A stretch of DNA of 40,290 nucleotides from an uncultured Verrucomicrobia subdivision 3 bacterium (GCA_903847285.1 CAINDH010000246.1:1-40290), one strand, 5' to 3'; counted from the stretch's first letter, positions 17,731 to 26,646 are shown. Numbers and translations: made by a program. The notes: a model not told the origin generated them from the letters alone.

Positions 17731-18711
17731 TTATTTACGGCCATCCACAGCCTGTTTTCTTTCGCGTTTGGTGGCGAGGACGGAAACAAGAATGGCGGTC
17801 GTCAAAATGGCAGCGATGACGACAAGTGAAAGCCACGTTGGAATCTCCAACTGGAACCATTTGTGCGCGTCTTCACCGTGCGGAGCCAAAAGCATTTTCA
17901 CGCCGACGAACACCAGCACGACAGATAACCCGATCTTGAGATATCGGAAATAATCAATCGCTCCAGCCAGCACGAAATACAGCGAGCGCAGGCCAAGGAT
18001 GGCGAATACGTTTGAGGTGAAAACGATGAAAGGCTTCGTGGTCACAGCGAAAATCGCGGGTATGGAATCGAGAGCAAAAATCAAATCGGTCGTCTCCACC
18101 ATGAGCAGCACGAGCGCGAGCGATGTTAGCATCTTGCGGCCATTGACCTGGATTACGAATTTTTCGTTGTGCGTGCCTTCGGCGATGGGGAAAAATTTCC
18201 GAGCGAGTTTGATGACGGGATTTTTTTCAGGCTCCACGCCTTCGTCATCGGCGAACAGCATTTTGATGCCGGTAAAAACGAGAAACGCACCGAAGATATA
18301 AAGCGTCCATTGGAAGCGCTGCACCAGTGCGGCACCGGCAAGAATCATCGTCCCGCGCATGACTAGCGCGCCCATGATGCCCCAGAATAGCACGCGGTGT
18401 TGGAATTGCGATGGGACTCGGAAAAAGGCAAAGATGAGCGCAATGACAAAGACGTTGTCCATCGAGAGTGACAACTCGATGACGTAGCCGGTAACAAATT
18501 CCACTGCTTCCTCGCGTCCACGCAACGGCACGAGCGCCATAGCGAATAGCATCGCGAGGATGCACCAGAAGATGGACCAGCGAAGTGCTTCTTTAAACGA
18601 GACAACGTGCGGACGACGATTCAGCAAACCGAGATCCAGCGCCAAAAAAAACAGAACGCACAGAACAAATCCGGCCCAATGCAGCGGTGTGATTTGAATT
18701 AAACCGAGCAT
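17731..18711 (-). CDS. TerC/Alx family integral membrane protein
   Basis: 326 residues, about eight or nine membrane helices. The two TerC signatures are present: IELSLSMDNVFVIALIFAFF (79-98, with Asp85) and a second one, TTDLIFALDSIPAIFAVTT, in the C-terminal half. The N-terminal LALDLGLLNRRPHVVSFKEAL is characteristic of the Alx-like branch. Relatives are linked to Mn2+ export, tellurite resistance or metal loading of secreted enzymes; which applies is unknown. In other bacteria alx is controlled by a yybP-ykoY Mn2+ riboswitch, but only 12 bases separate this gene from secDF, leaving no room for one. It probably shares the secDF message. Confidence 0.92.
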   Translation of the reverse strand: MLGLIQITPLHWAGFVLCVLFFLALDLGLLNRRPHVVSFKEALRWSIFWCILAMLFAMALVPLRGREEAVEFVTGYVIELSLSMDNVFVIALIFAFFRVPSQFQHRVLFWGIMGALVMRGTMILAGAALVQRFQWTLYIFGAFLVFTGIKMLFADDEGVEPEKNPVIKLARKFFPIAEGTHNEKFVIQVNGRKMLTSLALVLLMVETTDLIFALDSIPAIFAVTTKPFIVFTSNVFAILGLRSLYFVLAGAIDYFRYLKIGLSVVLVFVGVKMLLAPHGEDAHKWFQLEIPTWLSLVVIAAILTTAILVSVLATKRERKQAVDGRK

Positions 18712-18723
18712 TGGATAAAGGAA

Positions 18724-21279
18724 TCAAACCTTCGCCGATTCGGTGTTTTGCAGCCCAACTTGCGACGCAGCGCCAATCTGCGGTTTCTCGCCATTGCTGC
18801 GCCAGAGCACAATGGCTGTGGCTACAAAGATGGACGAGTATGTGCCGACAATGATGCCGACGAGGAAGGTGAACGCGAAGTCATTAATCGCACCGCCGCC
18901 CCAGAAGAACAGCACCGCCGTAGCGATGAACACTGTGCCGCTGGTGATGATTGTGCGGCTCAAGGTTTGGTTGAGCGCGAGGTTAATGATTTCCTTGAAC
19001 GTGCCGCGCATACCGAGTTTCAGGTCTTCGCGGATACGGTCGAAGATGACGATCTTGTCGTTGATGGAGAAGCCGATGATGGTCAACACGGCCGCAACGA
19101 CGGTGGCGCTAAACTGGCGTCCGGATACTGCGTTGGCGATACAGAACACACCGATAGTGAACAACACGTCGTGCAGCACCGCGATGATGGCGGCGATGGC
19201 GAAGGAGAATTCGTAACGGAACGCGACGTAAGCGAGGATGCCGAACATGGCGCAAATCGCAGCGATGACAGCAGACTTGCGGATTTCATCACCGACGCTC
19301 GCTCCGACGCTGAAGCCGCCGGTGGCCTTGAACTGCGCCGCCGGGAATTTTTCTGCGAGCGTTGATTTTACCTTGTCCGCCGAGCCGGTGGAGGAAGTGA
19401 CGCTCAAGTTTTCTTTCCCACTGGAAATATCTTTCTGATATTGAATTTGGGAATCCTTCTCGCCTATACCATCGAGTTCCGCGCGAACTTTTTCCACGTC
19501 CACTTTTTGCGCGTAGCTGAAGGTTGTGCTATCACCGCCGAGGAAATCAACGCCGAACAGTTTTTTGCCCTGCATCACGCCGAAGCCAAGCGCGATGATG
19601 GTGAAGACCGTGGTGGCGATGGCCAGCGATTTGGCCGCACCCATGAAGTTGATTTTGGAACTCTTGATGATGTGCAGCATCGGCAGTTTCGTGATGATGT
19701 TGCGCTCGGTCAGGAAGTTGAAAATGAGGCGTGTCACAACCAACGCGGTGAACAAGCTCGCGGCGACACCGATGGTCAGCGTAACACCGAAGCCCTTGAT
19801 TTCACCCGTGCCCATCCAGATAAGGATGACAGAAGAGATGAGCGTGGTGACGTGCGAGTCAAAAATCGTTCCAAACGCGCGGGCGTAACCGGCGTCAATC
19901 GCACCGCGCAGAGATTTGCCCTTGGCAAGTTCTTCGCGGATGCGTTCGTAGATCAGGACGTTTGCGTCCACCGCCATACCAATGGTCAGCACACCGCCCG
20001 CGATGCCGGGCAAGGTGAAGGTCGTTCCGGCTGCGCACATGACGCCGAGCAGGATGATGACGTTGGTGATGAGCGCGACAATCGCCGCGATACCGGCAAA
20101 TAAATAATAAATAATCATGAACGCCGATACGAAGATGACGGCGTAAAACGAGGCGTTGATGCCGCTCTTGATGTTGTCCTGGCCGAGCGTCGGCTCTACG
20201 TCTTTCGAGGAAACGATGCGCAACGGAGCTTTCAACGGGTTCTGCAACACATTGACGAGTGAACGAGCTTCCTCAGGCGTGTAATGGCCGGAAATCATGC
20301 CGCTGCCCGTGAGAATTGGCTCATTGATGTTCGGCGCGGAATATAGGTCGCCGTCCAGAATGATGGCCATACGATGACCAGAGTTCGCCGTGGTGATATC
20401 GCCGAATTTTTTACCGCCATCGGAAGACAGTTCAAAGTGAATCTGCAATTCGCCAAGGTTACCGTAGGCAAGCGTCGCGCGGTTGATGATGTCGCCCGCG
20501 AGATAATCCGGCGCGTTGCCGCTGGCTGGGCGTTTCTTGACGACGACCGCTTCCATCTGCTGCTTGCCGCCGGGCAATTGCTCGACGTGTCGCAGGACTT
20601 CATAACCGGGCGGAACCGGTCCGATGAGGTTGCCGGTCCTGGCATCCACGATGTCATCGCTCTTGTCATGCACCATGCGGAATTCCAGATAGGCCGAACG
20701 CTGAATGTTCGCCTGCGCCTGCGCCTTATCGGACGGAGAAAGACCTGGCATCTGTATGAGAATCTGGTTATTGCCAGCTGCTTGGATGACTGGTTCAGCG
20801 ACGCCGAACTTATCAATACGCTTGCGGAGCACTTCAATCGCCTGCGATAACGCGCCGTTAACTTCCTGCTCAGACACTTTATTTGTGCCGTTGATAAAAG
20901 AGGTGTCCATCTCCACGAGGTAGGCCGTGCCACCCTGCAAATCTAGGCCGAGTTTAATCTTGCCGGAAGCCGCGCGCTGGAGGCGGTTCAAGATATACAG
21001 ATTGGGGCGAACTTGATTTGCGGCGCTGTAGCTGGGGAAATATTTCTGCAAATCATTAGTGCCAACGGCCGTCTGGAGCGCGGCAAATTCGCTGACGGTG
21101 CCGGTTTTCGACAAATCTTTGGCGGCGGTGACGATGGCCGTAAAATTGGTGTCCTGCTTCGTTGCCTTGGCTGCGAACGTATCCACGAGGCTGCGCGAGG
21201 TGGGCGGTGTGACTTCGTAAAGCGCCCAGAGGACGATACAAATGACTACGATAAACCAGCTAAGATTATTTTGCTTCAT
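18724..21279 (-). CDS. secDF: Fused protein translocase subunit SecDF
   Basis: 851 residues joining SecD and SecF in one chain. The SecD half has a first membrane helix (about 8-22), KLGLDLQGGTAYLVEM (109-124), the large periplasmic P1 region, and a helix bundle containing GGVLTIGMAVDANVLIYERIREEL and RAIDAGY-type residues. The SecF half begins near residue 530 and has FGVDFLGGDSTTFSY (about 574-588), then SINDKIVIFDRIRE and NQTLSRTIITS. SecDF uses the proton gradient to pull Sec substrates across the inner membrane. Fusion is known in several phyla, including Bacteroidetes and Verrucomicrobia. It lies six bases after yajC, its usual partner. Confidence 0.97.
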   Translation of the reverse strand: MKQNNLSWFIVVICIVLWALYEVTPPTSRSLVDTFAAKATKQDTNFTAIVTAAKDLSKTGTVSEFAALQTAVGTNDLQKYFPSYSAANQVRPNLYILNRLQRAASGKIKLGLDLQGGTAYLVEMDTSFINGTNKVSEQEVNGALSQAIEVLRKRIDKFGVAEPVIQAAGNNQILIQMPGLSPSDKAQAQANIQRSAYLEFRMVHDKSDDIVDARTGNLIGPVPPGYEVLRHVEQLPGGKQQMEAVVVKKRPASGNAPDYLAGDIINRATLAYGNLGELQIHFELSSDGGKKFGDITTANSGHRMAIILDGDLYSAPNINEPILTGSGMISGHYTPEEARSLVNVLQNPLKAPLRIVSSKDVEPTLGQDNIKSGINASFYAVIFVSAFMIIYYLFAGIAAIVALITNVIILLGVMCAAGTTFTLPGIAGGVLTIGMAVDANVLIYERIREELAKGKSLRGAIDAGYARAFGTIFDSHVTTLISSVILIWMGTGEIKGFGVTLTIGVAASLFTALVVTRLIFNFLTERNIITKLPMLHIIKSSKINFMGAAKSLAIATTVFTIIALGFGVMQGKKLFGVDFLGGDSTTFSYAQKVDVEKVRAELDGIGEKDSQIQYQKDISSGKENLSVTSSTGSADKVKSTLAEKFPAAQFKATGGFSVGASVGDEIRKSAVIAAICAMFGILAYVAFRYEFSFAIAAIIAVLHDVLFTIGVFCIANAVSGRQFSATVVAAVLTIIGFSINDKIVIFDRIREDLKLGMRGTFKEIINLALNQTLSRTIITSGTVFIATAVLFFWGGGAINDFAFTFLVGIIVGTYSSIFVATAIVLWRSNGEKPQIGAASQVGLQNTESAKV

Positions 21280-21285
21280 GACAGT

Positions 21286-21624
21286 TTAGGATTGGGGGGA
21301 GTTGCCTGCTTCGAGAATTTCCGTGACCGAGGACTTGGAGACTTCTAGTTTGGAATCACCGGAGCGCAAAGTGACGACCTTGTCTTTCACCGTGATGACC
21401 ACGCCGATGATGCCGCTGGCCGTGCCAACTTTGTCGCCAGACTTGATGGATTCAATCAGCTTGGCGAGCTCCTTGGCGCGCTTCTGCTGCGGGCGGATGA
21501 GGATAAAATAGAAAACCACCACGAGCAAAATCATCGGCAGAAAAGCCATGATGGGATTCTGTGGCTGGCCACTCGCGGCTGGCGCGGCTTGCGCTAAAAT
21601 AACGTTCTGAAAAATTGTGTGCAT
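21286..21624 (-). CDS. yajC: Sec translocase accessory protein YajC
   Basis: 112 residues. A short Ala-rich head is followed by one membrane helix (about 25-44, MAFLPMILLVVVFYFILIRP) and the cytoplasmic tail starting RPQQKRAKEL, the defining YajC motif. The tail has KSGDKVGTASGIIGVV and a KVVTLRSGDSKLEV strand. It joins SecDF in the holo-translocon. Being directly upstream of secDF is the usual arrangement and supports both calls. It is the first gene of the long minus-strand housekeeping run, so its promoter should lie in 21625-21714. Confidence 0.95.
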   Translation of the reverse strand: MHTIFQNVILAQAAPAASGQPQNPIMAFLPMILLVVVFYFILIRPQQKRAKELAKLIESIKSGDKVGTASGIIGVVITVKDKVVTLRSGDSKLEVSKSSVTEILEAGNSPQS

Positions 21625-21714
21625 AGTTTGAAAAAACGGTCGGCCAGTTTAGGAAAGCAACGGCCAAAGGCAAGGTTTATTGGCCGGGCATTTCATACAG
21701 CTGGCCCAGCTCGG

Positions 21715-22374
21715 CTACTTTTCAGATCGTAACCGGGAAATTTCCTTGGCGACCAGCCCCGGCGTCTCCAGCCGCAGACCGTCAAAGAACACCCGCACCC
21801 TACCCTGTCGATCCACTAGCGCAATGTGATCGGTGCCAGCGAAATTTCCCATGGTGTTGAACGGATTGTTAGTCTCAGTCGTCAAAAAACTCGTGCCGAT
21901 GACGAAGTGTAATTGTTCCTTGTCGCCCGTGAGCAGGAACCAGCGGTTTGTGTCCGCGCCAAAACGTTTACCCCATTTCGCAAGAACTGGTGGCGTGTCG
22001 GAACGTGGATCCACAGTGAGCGAGAGCAGCGCCACATCGGCATCGGTCTTCGTGAGTCGTTGGATTTCTGCCATGCCCTTGGTGACTTCGGGACAAGTCA
22101 GCGAGCAACTGGTGAAGAGAAAGCTGACGCACAGAAATTTCCCCGCCACATCCGCCTGTGTGACTGTGCGTCCGGCGCTATCAGTGAAGGAAAAACCCAC
22201 CAACTGGCGCGCATGATCCGGCGCAATGCCTACATTCCGCTCGCGGTGATTGAAGGCCAGCACTGCCACCCAACTGCCGACGCCCACAATGACCGCCAAC
22301 GCGATAACGATGATGAGAAAAAAAATTTCCTCACTGCGCGGCGCTGGCTGGTCATTGGGGTGGTGGTCAGGCAT
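21715..22374 (-). CDS. SCO1/SenC-family copper/redox protein
   Basis: 219 residues. An N-terminal membrane anchor (about 18-41) is followed by a thioredoxin-like domain facing the periplasm. The copper site is visible: Cys90 and Cys94 in FTSCSLTCPEV, and His183 in AGTDHIALVD. VALLSLTVDPRSDTPPVLAKW is also typical. SCO proteins deliver copper to, or reduce, the CuA site of cytochrome c oxidase, or act as general thiol reductases. No oxidase subunit is in the window. It is the last gene of a three-gene set with a beta-barrel (one base upstream) and a small HPCPLC protein, so a copper role is inferred for the set. Confidence 0.93.
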   Translation of the reverse strand: MPDHHPNDQPAPRSEEIFFLIIVIALAVIVGVGSWVAVLAFNHRERNVGIAPDHARQLVGFSFTDSAGRTVTQADVAGKFLCVSFLFTSCSLTCPEVTKGMAEIQRLTKTDADVALLSLTVDPRSDTPPVLAKWGKRFGADTNRWFLLTGDKEQLHFVIGTSFLTTETNNPFNTMGNFAGTDHIALVDRQGRVRVFFDGLRLETPGLVAKEISRLRSEK

Positions 22375-22375
22375 T

Positions 22376-23305
22376 TCAGAATTTCCAAGTCACTGCCGCA
22401 TGGATGCGATAATCCGGCACAACTTGCAAGCCGCTGTTAGCAAGGCTCACCGGCAGGTCGGCACCCAATTGTGCGTTCAATGAACCACCCCAAGTGAAAT
22501 TGAGTTGCGGGCCAAGATACAAAACCGTCGACGCCGAATCTTCATCGACCACGCCGCCGAGCGTGTCCATGTCCTTACTCTCGCCAGAAGTCACGACCTG
22601 CAACGCGACCGTGGCCATCTCACCGAGCCATACAAACGCGCCCGGTCCGCCGTTCCACGTCCAGTCGTTCGCGTAGCGATGACCGAAGTCGCCCTGCGTG
22701 CGGATGGCGTATTGCATTTGGCCGTTGAGAAAAACCCGTTTCCATCGCACGAGAAATCCCATGCCGACAATGCCATCTACTGAGCCGGAGCCAAGTGCAA
22801 GGTCATGCCCACCGATGCCGTCAGGCAAATCCACATCATCAAGCGCGAGTAATGTGGAATCGCCCGTTGGCAACTTGACGCCACCCATCACCGTCCAGTT
22901 GCAGGAAAAATCTCCGCGTGAAAACTGGAACGCGCTGAAATTTCCTACAAGCGAAATATCGCCGATGCCTGCTGTGTCCGCACTCGTCGCGTGCGAACCG
23001 TAAGCGCGATAAATCACTGGCACGTTAAGTTGTGTGCTGAAACGTTCGTTGAAGTGGTAGCCCGCAAAGATTTGCGAGGTGAGACTGTCAATATATTCGC
23101 CGGCGTCCGAAATTTTTCGGCCATCCTCCCGCAACGTGCCGAAGTGGGTATATTGCTCCGCTACACCGGCGACGAAGCCTTTGGAGTTTTCCTGGTTTAA
23201 GTTGCAAACGGAAAAGACAGAGCAACAATCGCACGCGAAAGCTTGGGGCAAATCTGACACTGTCAAAACTGAAACTGACAGAGCTAACAAATTAATATTT
23301 TTCAT
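22376..23305 (-). CDS. Outer-membrane beta-barrel-like protein with Cys-rich head
   Basis: 309 residues. A signal peptide (about 1-24, ending AFA) is followed at once by a cysteine cluster, CDCCSVFSVC (Cys25, Cys27, Cys28, Cys34). The rest alternates in short amphipathic strands: EQYTHFGTL, SQIFAGYHFNERFSTQLNVPVIYR, GDISLVGNFSAFQF, VMGGVKLPTGDS, MQYAIRTQGDFGHRYANDWTWNG. It ends in an aromatic residue (VTWKF), the usual barrel closing signal. KLPTGDS and the overall pattern resemble phenol-degradation MetA-like or generic transporter barrels of unknown function. One base separates its TGA from the SCO1 ATG. The Cys cluster beside a SCO protein suggests metal binding, but this is inference. Confidence 0.75.
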   Translation of the reverse strand: MKNINLLALSVSVLTVSDLPQAFACDCCSVFSVCNLNQENSKGFVAGVAEQYTHFGTLREDGRKISDAGEYIDSLTSQIFAGYHFNERFSTQLNVPVIYRAYGSHATSADTAGIGDISLVGNFSAFQFSRGDFSCNWTVMGGVKLPTGDSTLLALDDVDLPDGIGGHDLALGSGSVDGIVGMGFLVRWKRVFLNGQMQYAIRTQGDFGHRYANDWTWNGGPGAFVWLGEMATVALQVVTSGESKDMDTLGGVVDEDSASTVLYLGPQLNFTWGGSLNAQLGADLPVSLANSGLQVVPDYRIHAAVTWKF

Positions 23306-23357
23306 TTCTTTATTTAAAAGTTGCGAGAACGCATTGCAGCGCCCTCAATTTTATGGG

Positions 23358-23409
23358 AGAGCTGGCGTGTCGCCGGCTCTTTTTAGTTTGGAAGGGCGAA
23401 AGACCGCCC
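23358..23409. repeat. Two adjacent inverted repeats (hairpin-forming)
   Basis: The first has 10-base arms, 23358-23367 and 23371-23380, with one G-T pair and a 3-base loop, followed on the plus strand by a run of T. The second has 5-base GC arms, 23394-23398 and 23405-23409. They lie between the small HPCPLC gene and the barrel gene, both on the minus strand. The T-run is on the wrong side to end minus-strand transcription, so a dispersed REP-like element or an attenuating RNA structure is as likely as a terminator. Confidence 0.5.
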
Positions 23410-23423
23410 CTCCCGGTGATGAT

Positions 23424-23804
23424 TCAGATAATGAAATTGCGGGGCGGTGGAAGCGGTGGCTTGGGGGAAATGAATTCAGCAGAAAATTTGGTGGTGGCGA
23501 ACGGCCTGAAAACGGTCGGCGCAACAAAGACGAGTTTTTCAGCGACGGATAGGAATTCGAACTTCAACTTGAGCGTGAGGGCTTCAGATTTTTGCTCGGT
23601 TTTTTTGCCAGCTTTGATGACCTTGCACAGCGGACAAGGATGCACGCCATCAAATGTGTCGCTTACAGCTTCTGTGAGCGAGCTGGTCGTGAGGTTGGCC
23701 GCAAGCATCGTCGTCCACGCGACGGTTTGCAGCGCGGCCCAATGAAGACCCGTCGCAAGGACGAGCGCGAGGACGACCAGAGTTTTTCCGCAGCGCACAA
23801 ACAC
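23424..23804 (-). CDS. Small membrane-anchored protein with HPCPLC motif, function unknown
   Basis: 126 residues. An N-terminal hydrophobic helix (about 8-36) could be a signal peptide or anchor. The central motif HPCPLCKVIKAGKKTE (Cys57, Cys60) is followed by KLKFEFLS and a Pro-rich end (SPKPPLPPPRNF). The CxxC with a preceding His suggests a thiol or metal site facing the periplasm. I do not recognise a named family, although DUF2946-type proteins have comparable CPLC motifs. It lies about 120 bases upstream of the barrel gene on the same strand, with hairpins between. The frame is a real-gene candidate because the membrane helix, Cys motif and context agree; a spurious ORF is the alternative. 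Confidence 0.6.
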   Translation of the reverse strand: MFVRCGKTLVVLALVLATGLHWAALQTVAWTTMLAANLTTSSLTEAVSDTFDGVHPCPLCKVIKAGKKTEQKSEALTLKLKFEFLSVAEKLVFVAPTVFRPFATTKFSAEFISPKPPLPPPRNFII

Positions 23805-23895
23805 AAAATGAGATTATCGGCCCGCCGACTTCCGGCAAGGCAAGATTGATGGAGCACTGAATATATTACTGCAAATTAATAACTCGTTAAGGAAT

Positions 23896-24519
23896 CTATT
23901 TCTCTGCGATCCAAACCAGCGTGCCACTTGGCAGTAAATCGAAAAGGGTAATCAAATCAGGGTCCGCCAGATGGATGCAGCCGATGGAGGCCGGCTTGCC
24001 GAGGGAATCTTGATCGCCCGTGCCGTGGATGTAAACTTCGCGGTCATGGGTATCTACGTTCACTGCGCCATTCGTGCCGCGATTGAAGCCTGGCTCCAAT
24101 CCGTCCAGCCACATGATGCGCGTGGTGATGCCACCGGCTTTTACGCCCAGTTGTGAAACGAAGCCGATGACTTCGCGGTTTTTGAAAATGGTTCCTGCCG
24201 GCTGGCCTGCGCCAATTTTTTCTGCGATACGGTGCAAGCCGCGCGGCGTGCAATACGAGCCATTCGTTTCCCCAATACCCACGCGCGAGGTGGAACATGG
24301 ATATGTTTTCACAAACCAGCCGTCTTCAAAAAGCGAAAGTGTCTGGCGGGATATGTTGACCGACAAAATATATTTTGTCGGCGTCACGGCCAGCCGCTCG
24401 CAAGTCGCTACGCAGGGTTTTGGCAGATGGAAATACCGACTAGTCGGATGAAAGCTCGCGCAGCCGGAAGTCAACAGGAGCGCTACACTCAGCGCGAAAA
24501 TGAAAAAGCGGGGTTTCAT
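23896..24519 (-). CDS. L,D-transpeptidase (YkuD domain) lipoprotein
   Basis: 207 residues with a lipoprotein signal peptide ending TSGC (Cys20). The YkuD catalytic domain starts near KYILSVNISRQTLSLFEDG (50-68). The active-site motif is visible as His165 in YIHGTGDQ and Cys181 in ASIGCIHLADPD. Such enzymes make 3-3 peptidoglycan crosslinks or attach proteins to the wall at the periplasmic face. The conserved Arg usually found after the Cys-His motif is not in its usual place (IHLADPD rather than HGCIRM-like), a known variation in shorter homologues. It follows argA by four bases, so the two are co-transcribed, although their functions are not obviously related. Confidence 0.9.
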   Translation of the reverse strand: MKPRFFIFALSVALLLTSGCASFHPTSRYFHLPKPCVATCERLAVTPTKYILSVNISRQTLSLFEDGWFVKTYPCSTSRVGIGETNGSYCTPRGLHRIAEKIGAGQPAGTIFKNREVIGFVSQLGVKAGGITTRIMWLDGLEPGFNRGTNGAVNVDTHDREVYIHGTGDQDSLGKPASIGCIHLADPDLITLFDLLPSGTLVWIAEK

Positions 24520-24523
24520 CTGC

Positions 24524-25810
24524 TCAAGGTTTAATTAGTTTTTTTACCAGCACCTTCGAGTTGCGTCCGCTCGCATCGTATTTTTCGCGGCGGGCGGGCG
24601 GGAGATCATCCGGCGTGCCTTCGCTGAAGCCGCCTTTGGACTGGAAATAAGTGAACGCCTGCGTGGAGAGCGTGAGCAGTTCGCTCAAGCCGATTTCCTT
24701 CGCCTTGTTCTCGACGAACTGAATGAGCTTGCGTCCAATGCCCTGATTCTCGTGCGAGGCGCTAACGTAAAGGCAAGCCAGCTCGCCTTTTTTCTGTTCT
24801 GGATAAACGTGCAGTGCAACACACGCCACGGGATTTTTATCAATCTCAAAGATAAAATAATCGCCGAGGCTTTTTTCAATCACGGCCCGTGTGCGTTTGA
24901 CCAGCTCGTTGGATTCCACCGCTGACTTGGTCAGCACTTGGATGGCGCGGATGTCCTTCTTTTTCGCCAGCCGGATCTGCTGATACTCGTTGGCGTAAAT
25001 CAAGGTGCCGATGCCTTCGTTGGAAAAAACTTCAGCGAGCAAACCTTCGTCCACCCGTCCGTTGATGATGTGGACGCGCGGCACGCCGGCCTTGCACGCG
25101 GCGGCGGCGTGTTGTGCCTTTGACAAAATCTCCGGCGCAAAGCCCGCGCTGTTCGTCTGTAAAAATTTTTCCAACTCCGCCACGAGCAGTTGCCGGATGA
25201 GCTGGCCGCTGTGAATCAGGCCGTCAGATGACGTGATGAAAATTAATTTAATCGCCTTCAACGCTTCGGCCACGGCGACCGCCACACCGTCGGAGTTCAC
25301 GCGATACGTTTTGCCATCGCCATCAAAACCCAGCGGCGGAATTACGGGCACAACATTTTGTGCGAGCAAGGTCTGCAAGAGTTCCGTATCCACCCGTTCT
25401 ACCTTGCCAGTGAACTGATGGTTCACGCCGCCGATGATGCCCATCGGGTGCGCAATGATGACATTCGTGCTGGCGGCGCGAAGATCGTTCGCCGAAAGGC
25501 CTTCGAGAATTTCATGCGTGAGTCGATTGGCGGCGGTGAGCGCGAGCTTGAGTGTGGCCGGGTCCGTGATACCCGTGCCGTCAATGTCCGAAGGCTTCAC
25601 GTTTTGCTCCTCGCCGAGCAACTTGATTTGTGCCGCTGCGCCGTGCACCAGCACCACGCGGATGTTCAGTGAACGCAGCACCGCCACGTCGAGCAGAAGC
25701 GTGGCAAAATTTTCGTCCGTGACGATGGCGCCATCAATCGCGAGAATAAAAGTCTTCTCACGAAATTGCGGAATGTATTGCAGGATGCCCCGCAGGTCGG
25801 TCAGTTTCAT
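24524..25810 (-). CDS. argA: Amino-acid N-acetyltransferase (N-acetylglutamate synthase), classical ArgA
   Basis: 428 residues in the two-domain ArgA layout. The N-terminal amino-acid-kinase-like domain (1 to about 270) has VVLVHGAAAQIKLL, RVNSDGVAVAVAEAL and GVPRVHIINGRVDEGLL. The C-terminal GNAT domain (about 280-428) has CVALHVYPEQKKGELACLYV and the acetyl-CoA loop HENQGIGRKLI, ending in an ArgA-like tail (FSEGTPDDLPPARREKYD). It makes N-acetylglutamate from acetyl-CoA and glutamate, the first step of arginine synthesis, and the kinase-like domain normally binds arginine for feedback inhibition. It is the first gene of a two-gene set with the L,D-transpeptidase, divergent from the lipoprotein gene at 25970. 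Confidence 0.95.
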   Translation of the reverse strand: MKLTDLRGILQYIPQFREKTFILAIDGAIVTDENFATLLLDVAVLRSLNIRVVLVHGAAAQIKLLGEEQNVKPSDIDGTGITDPATLKLALTAANRLTHEILEGLSANDLRAASTNVIIAHPMGIIGGVNHQFTGKVERVDTELLQTLLAQNVVPVIPPLGFDGDGKTYRVNSDGVAVAVAEALKAIKLIFITSSDGLIHSGQLIRQLLVAELEKFLQTNSAGFAPEILSKAQHAAAACKAGVPRVHIINGRVDEGLLAEVFSNEGIGTLIYANEYQQIRLAKKKDIRAIQVLTKSAVESNELVKRTRAVIEKSLGDYFIFEIDKNPVACVALHVYPEQKKGELACLYVSASHENQGIGRKLIQFVENKAKEIGLSELLTLSTQAFTYFQSKGGFSEGTPDDLPPARREKYDASGRNSKVLVKKLIKP

Positions 25811-25969
25811 TTCAGCGGTGGAATAAGTAATCAGTTTTGCGCAGGATTCAAATACTTATTTCATGAGTCAAAGGATCCTTTTCCAAAGCGACCGTTTTGG
25901 GCGATAACTTTTCCCGCTTGCGTTCGCGTTCCTGCCTGAACAATCTCTGGCCGCCGACAAATTCCCGCC

Positions 25970-26536
25970 ATGAGACTTTTGGAACCCGCCTACGTGATTG
26001 CTCTACTGCTGGCTTGCACCTCCTGCGCTTACTTCAATCACCCGCTTGAACCGAGCGATACCGTGAGCCGGAAAAATGCCGTGATCTATGGCAGATTTAA
26101 TCTGACGCAGGACAACGACGACGGCTTTCAACTTGGGCTCTGGTTGGAAAATCTGAAAACCAAGTCGCCGGTTTACCTTTCCTTTCTGTCCACGAATTCC
26201 ATCTACGCCGTGGACGTAAAACCTGGCGACTATCGCATCAACGGCTTTATCGCCATCAACCGTGAGCATAAGCTCAAGGCTCGTCAATTCTTTCCGCCAA
26301 CCACTCCTGGCAAACCAATTAACACCACGTTCGCTGCCAGCCCGGGCGAGCAGATTTACCTTGGGGATTATTCCGGGCGCGTCACCTACGACCGCATCAT
26401 GGTCGAATGGAAAGTGGAATCACTGGTGAACAACTTTGAGGTCACCACTGCCGAGTTTCGGATGAAATATCCGGGCATCCCCTACGCCCGGGCCATTTCT
26501 ATTTTTAAACCTCAGCTTAGCGGGGAGAAATTTTAG
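25970..26536 (+). CDS. Putative lipoprotein, function unknown
   Basis: 188 residues. A short signal peptide contains Cys at 16 and 19 (LLACTSCAYF), so lipidation at either is possible. The remainder is beta-rich (NAVIYGRFNLTQDNDDGFQLGLWLENL, IYAVDVKPGDYRINGFIAI, GEQIYLGDYSG) and resembles a small secreted beta-sandwich, such as the DUF2846-like proteins that describe bounded surface or transport lipoproteins. I cannot assign a family. It is alone on its strand, divergent from argA across about 160 bases and 110 bases before the next gene. Codon use and composition match the neighbours. Confidence 0.75.
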   Translation: MRLLEPAYVIALLLACTSCAYFNHPLEPSDTVSRKNAVIYGRFNLTQDNDDGFQLGLWLENLKTKSPVYLSFLSTNSIYAVDVKPGDYRINGFIAINREHKLKARQFFPPTTPGKPINTTFAASPGEQIYLGDYSGRVTYDRIMVEWKVESLVNNFEVTTAEFRMKYPGIPYARAISIFKPQLSGEKF

Positions 26537-26646
26537 TTAAAACAAATCACGGGGGCGGACTGCACTCGTAATTTTTAATCACTCTATAAATACTACAGCC
26601 AGTGGATTCCATTGACCCGGCAATTTGTAGGACTTATTTTTCCCGC

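Noticed and set aside
18712..18723. Mn2+ (yybP-ykoY) riboswitch before the terC/alx gene
   Set aside because: Only 12 bases separate it from secDF, too little for the riboswitch, and no such fold is visible.
19441..20103. 220-residue plus-strand open frame inside secDF
   Set aside because: Very Asp/Arg/Glu-rich composition caused by antisense reading of membrane-helix codons; secDF is certain.
25811..25969. Sigma-70-like promoter for argA in the divergent gap
   Set aside because: A TTGACT hexamer is present on the minus strand, but no good -10 element lies at the right distance.
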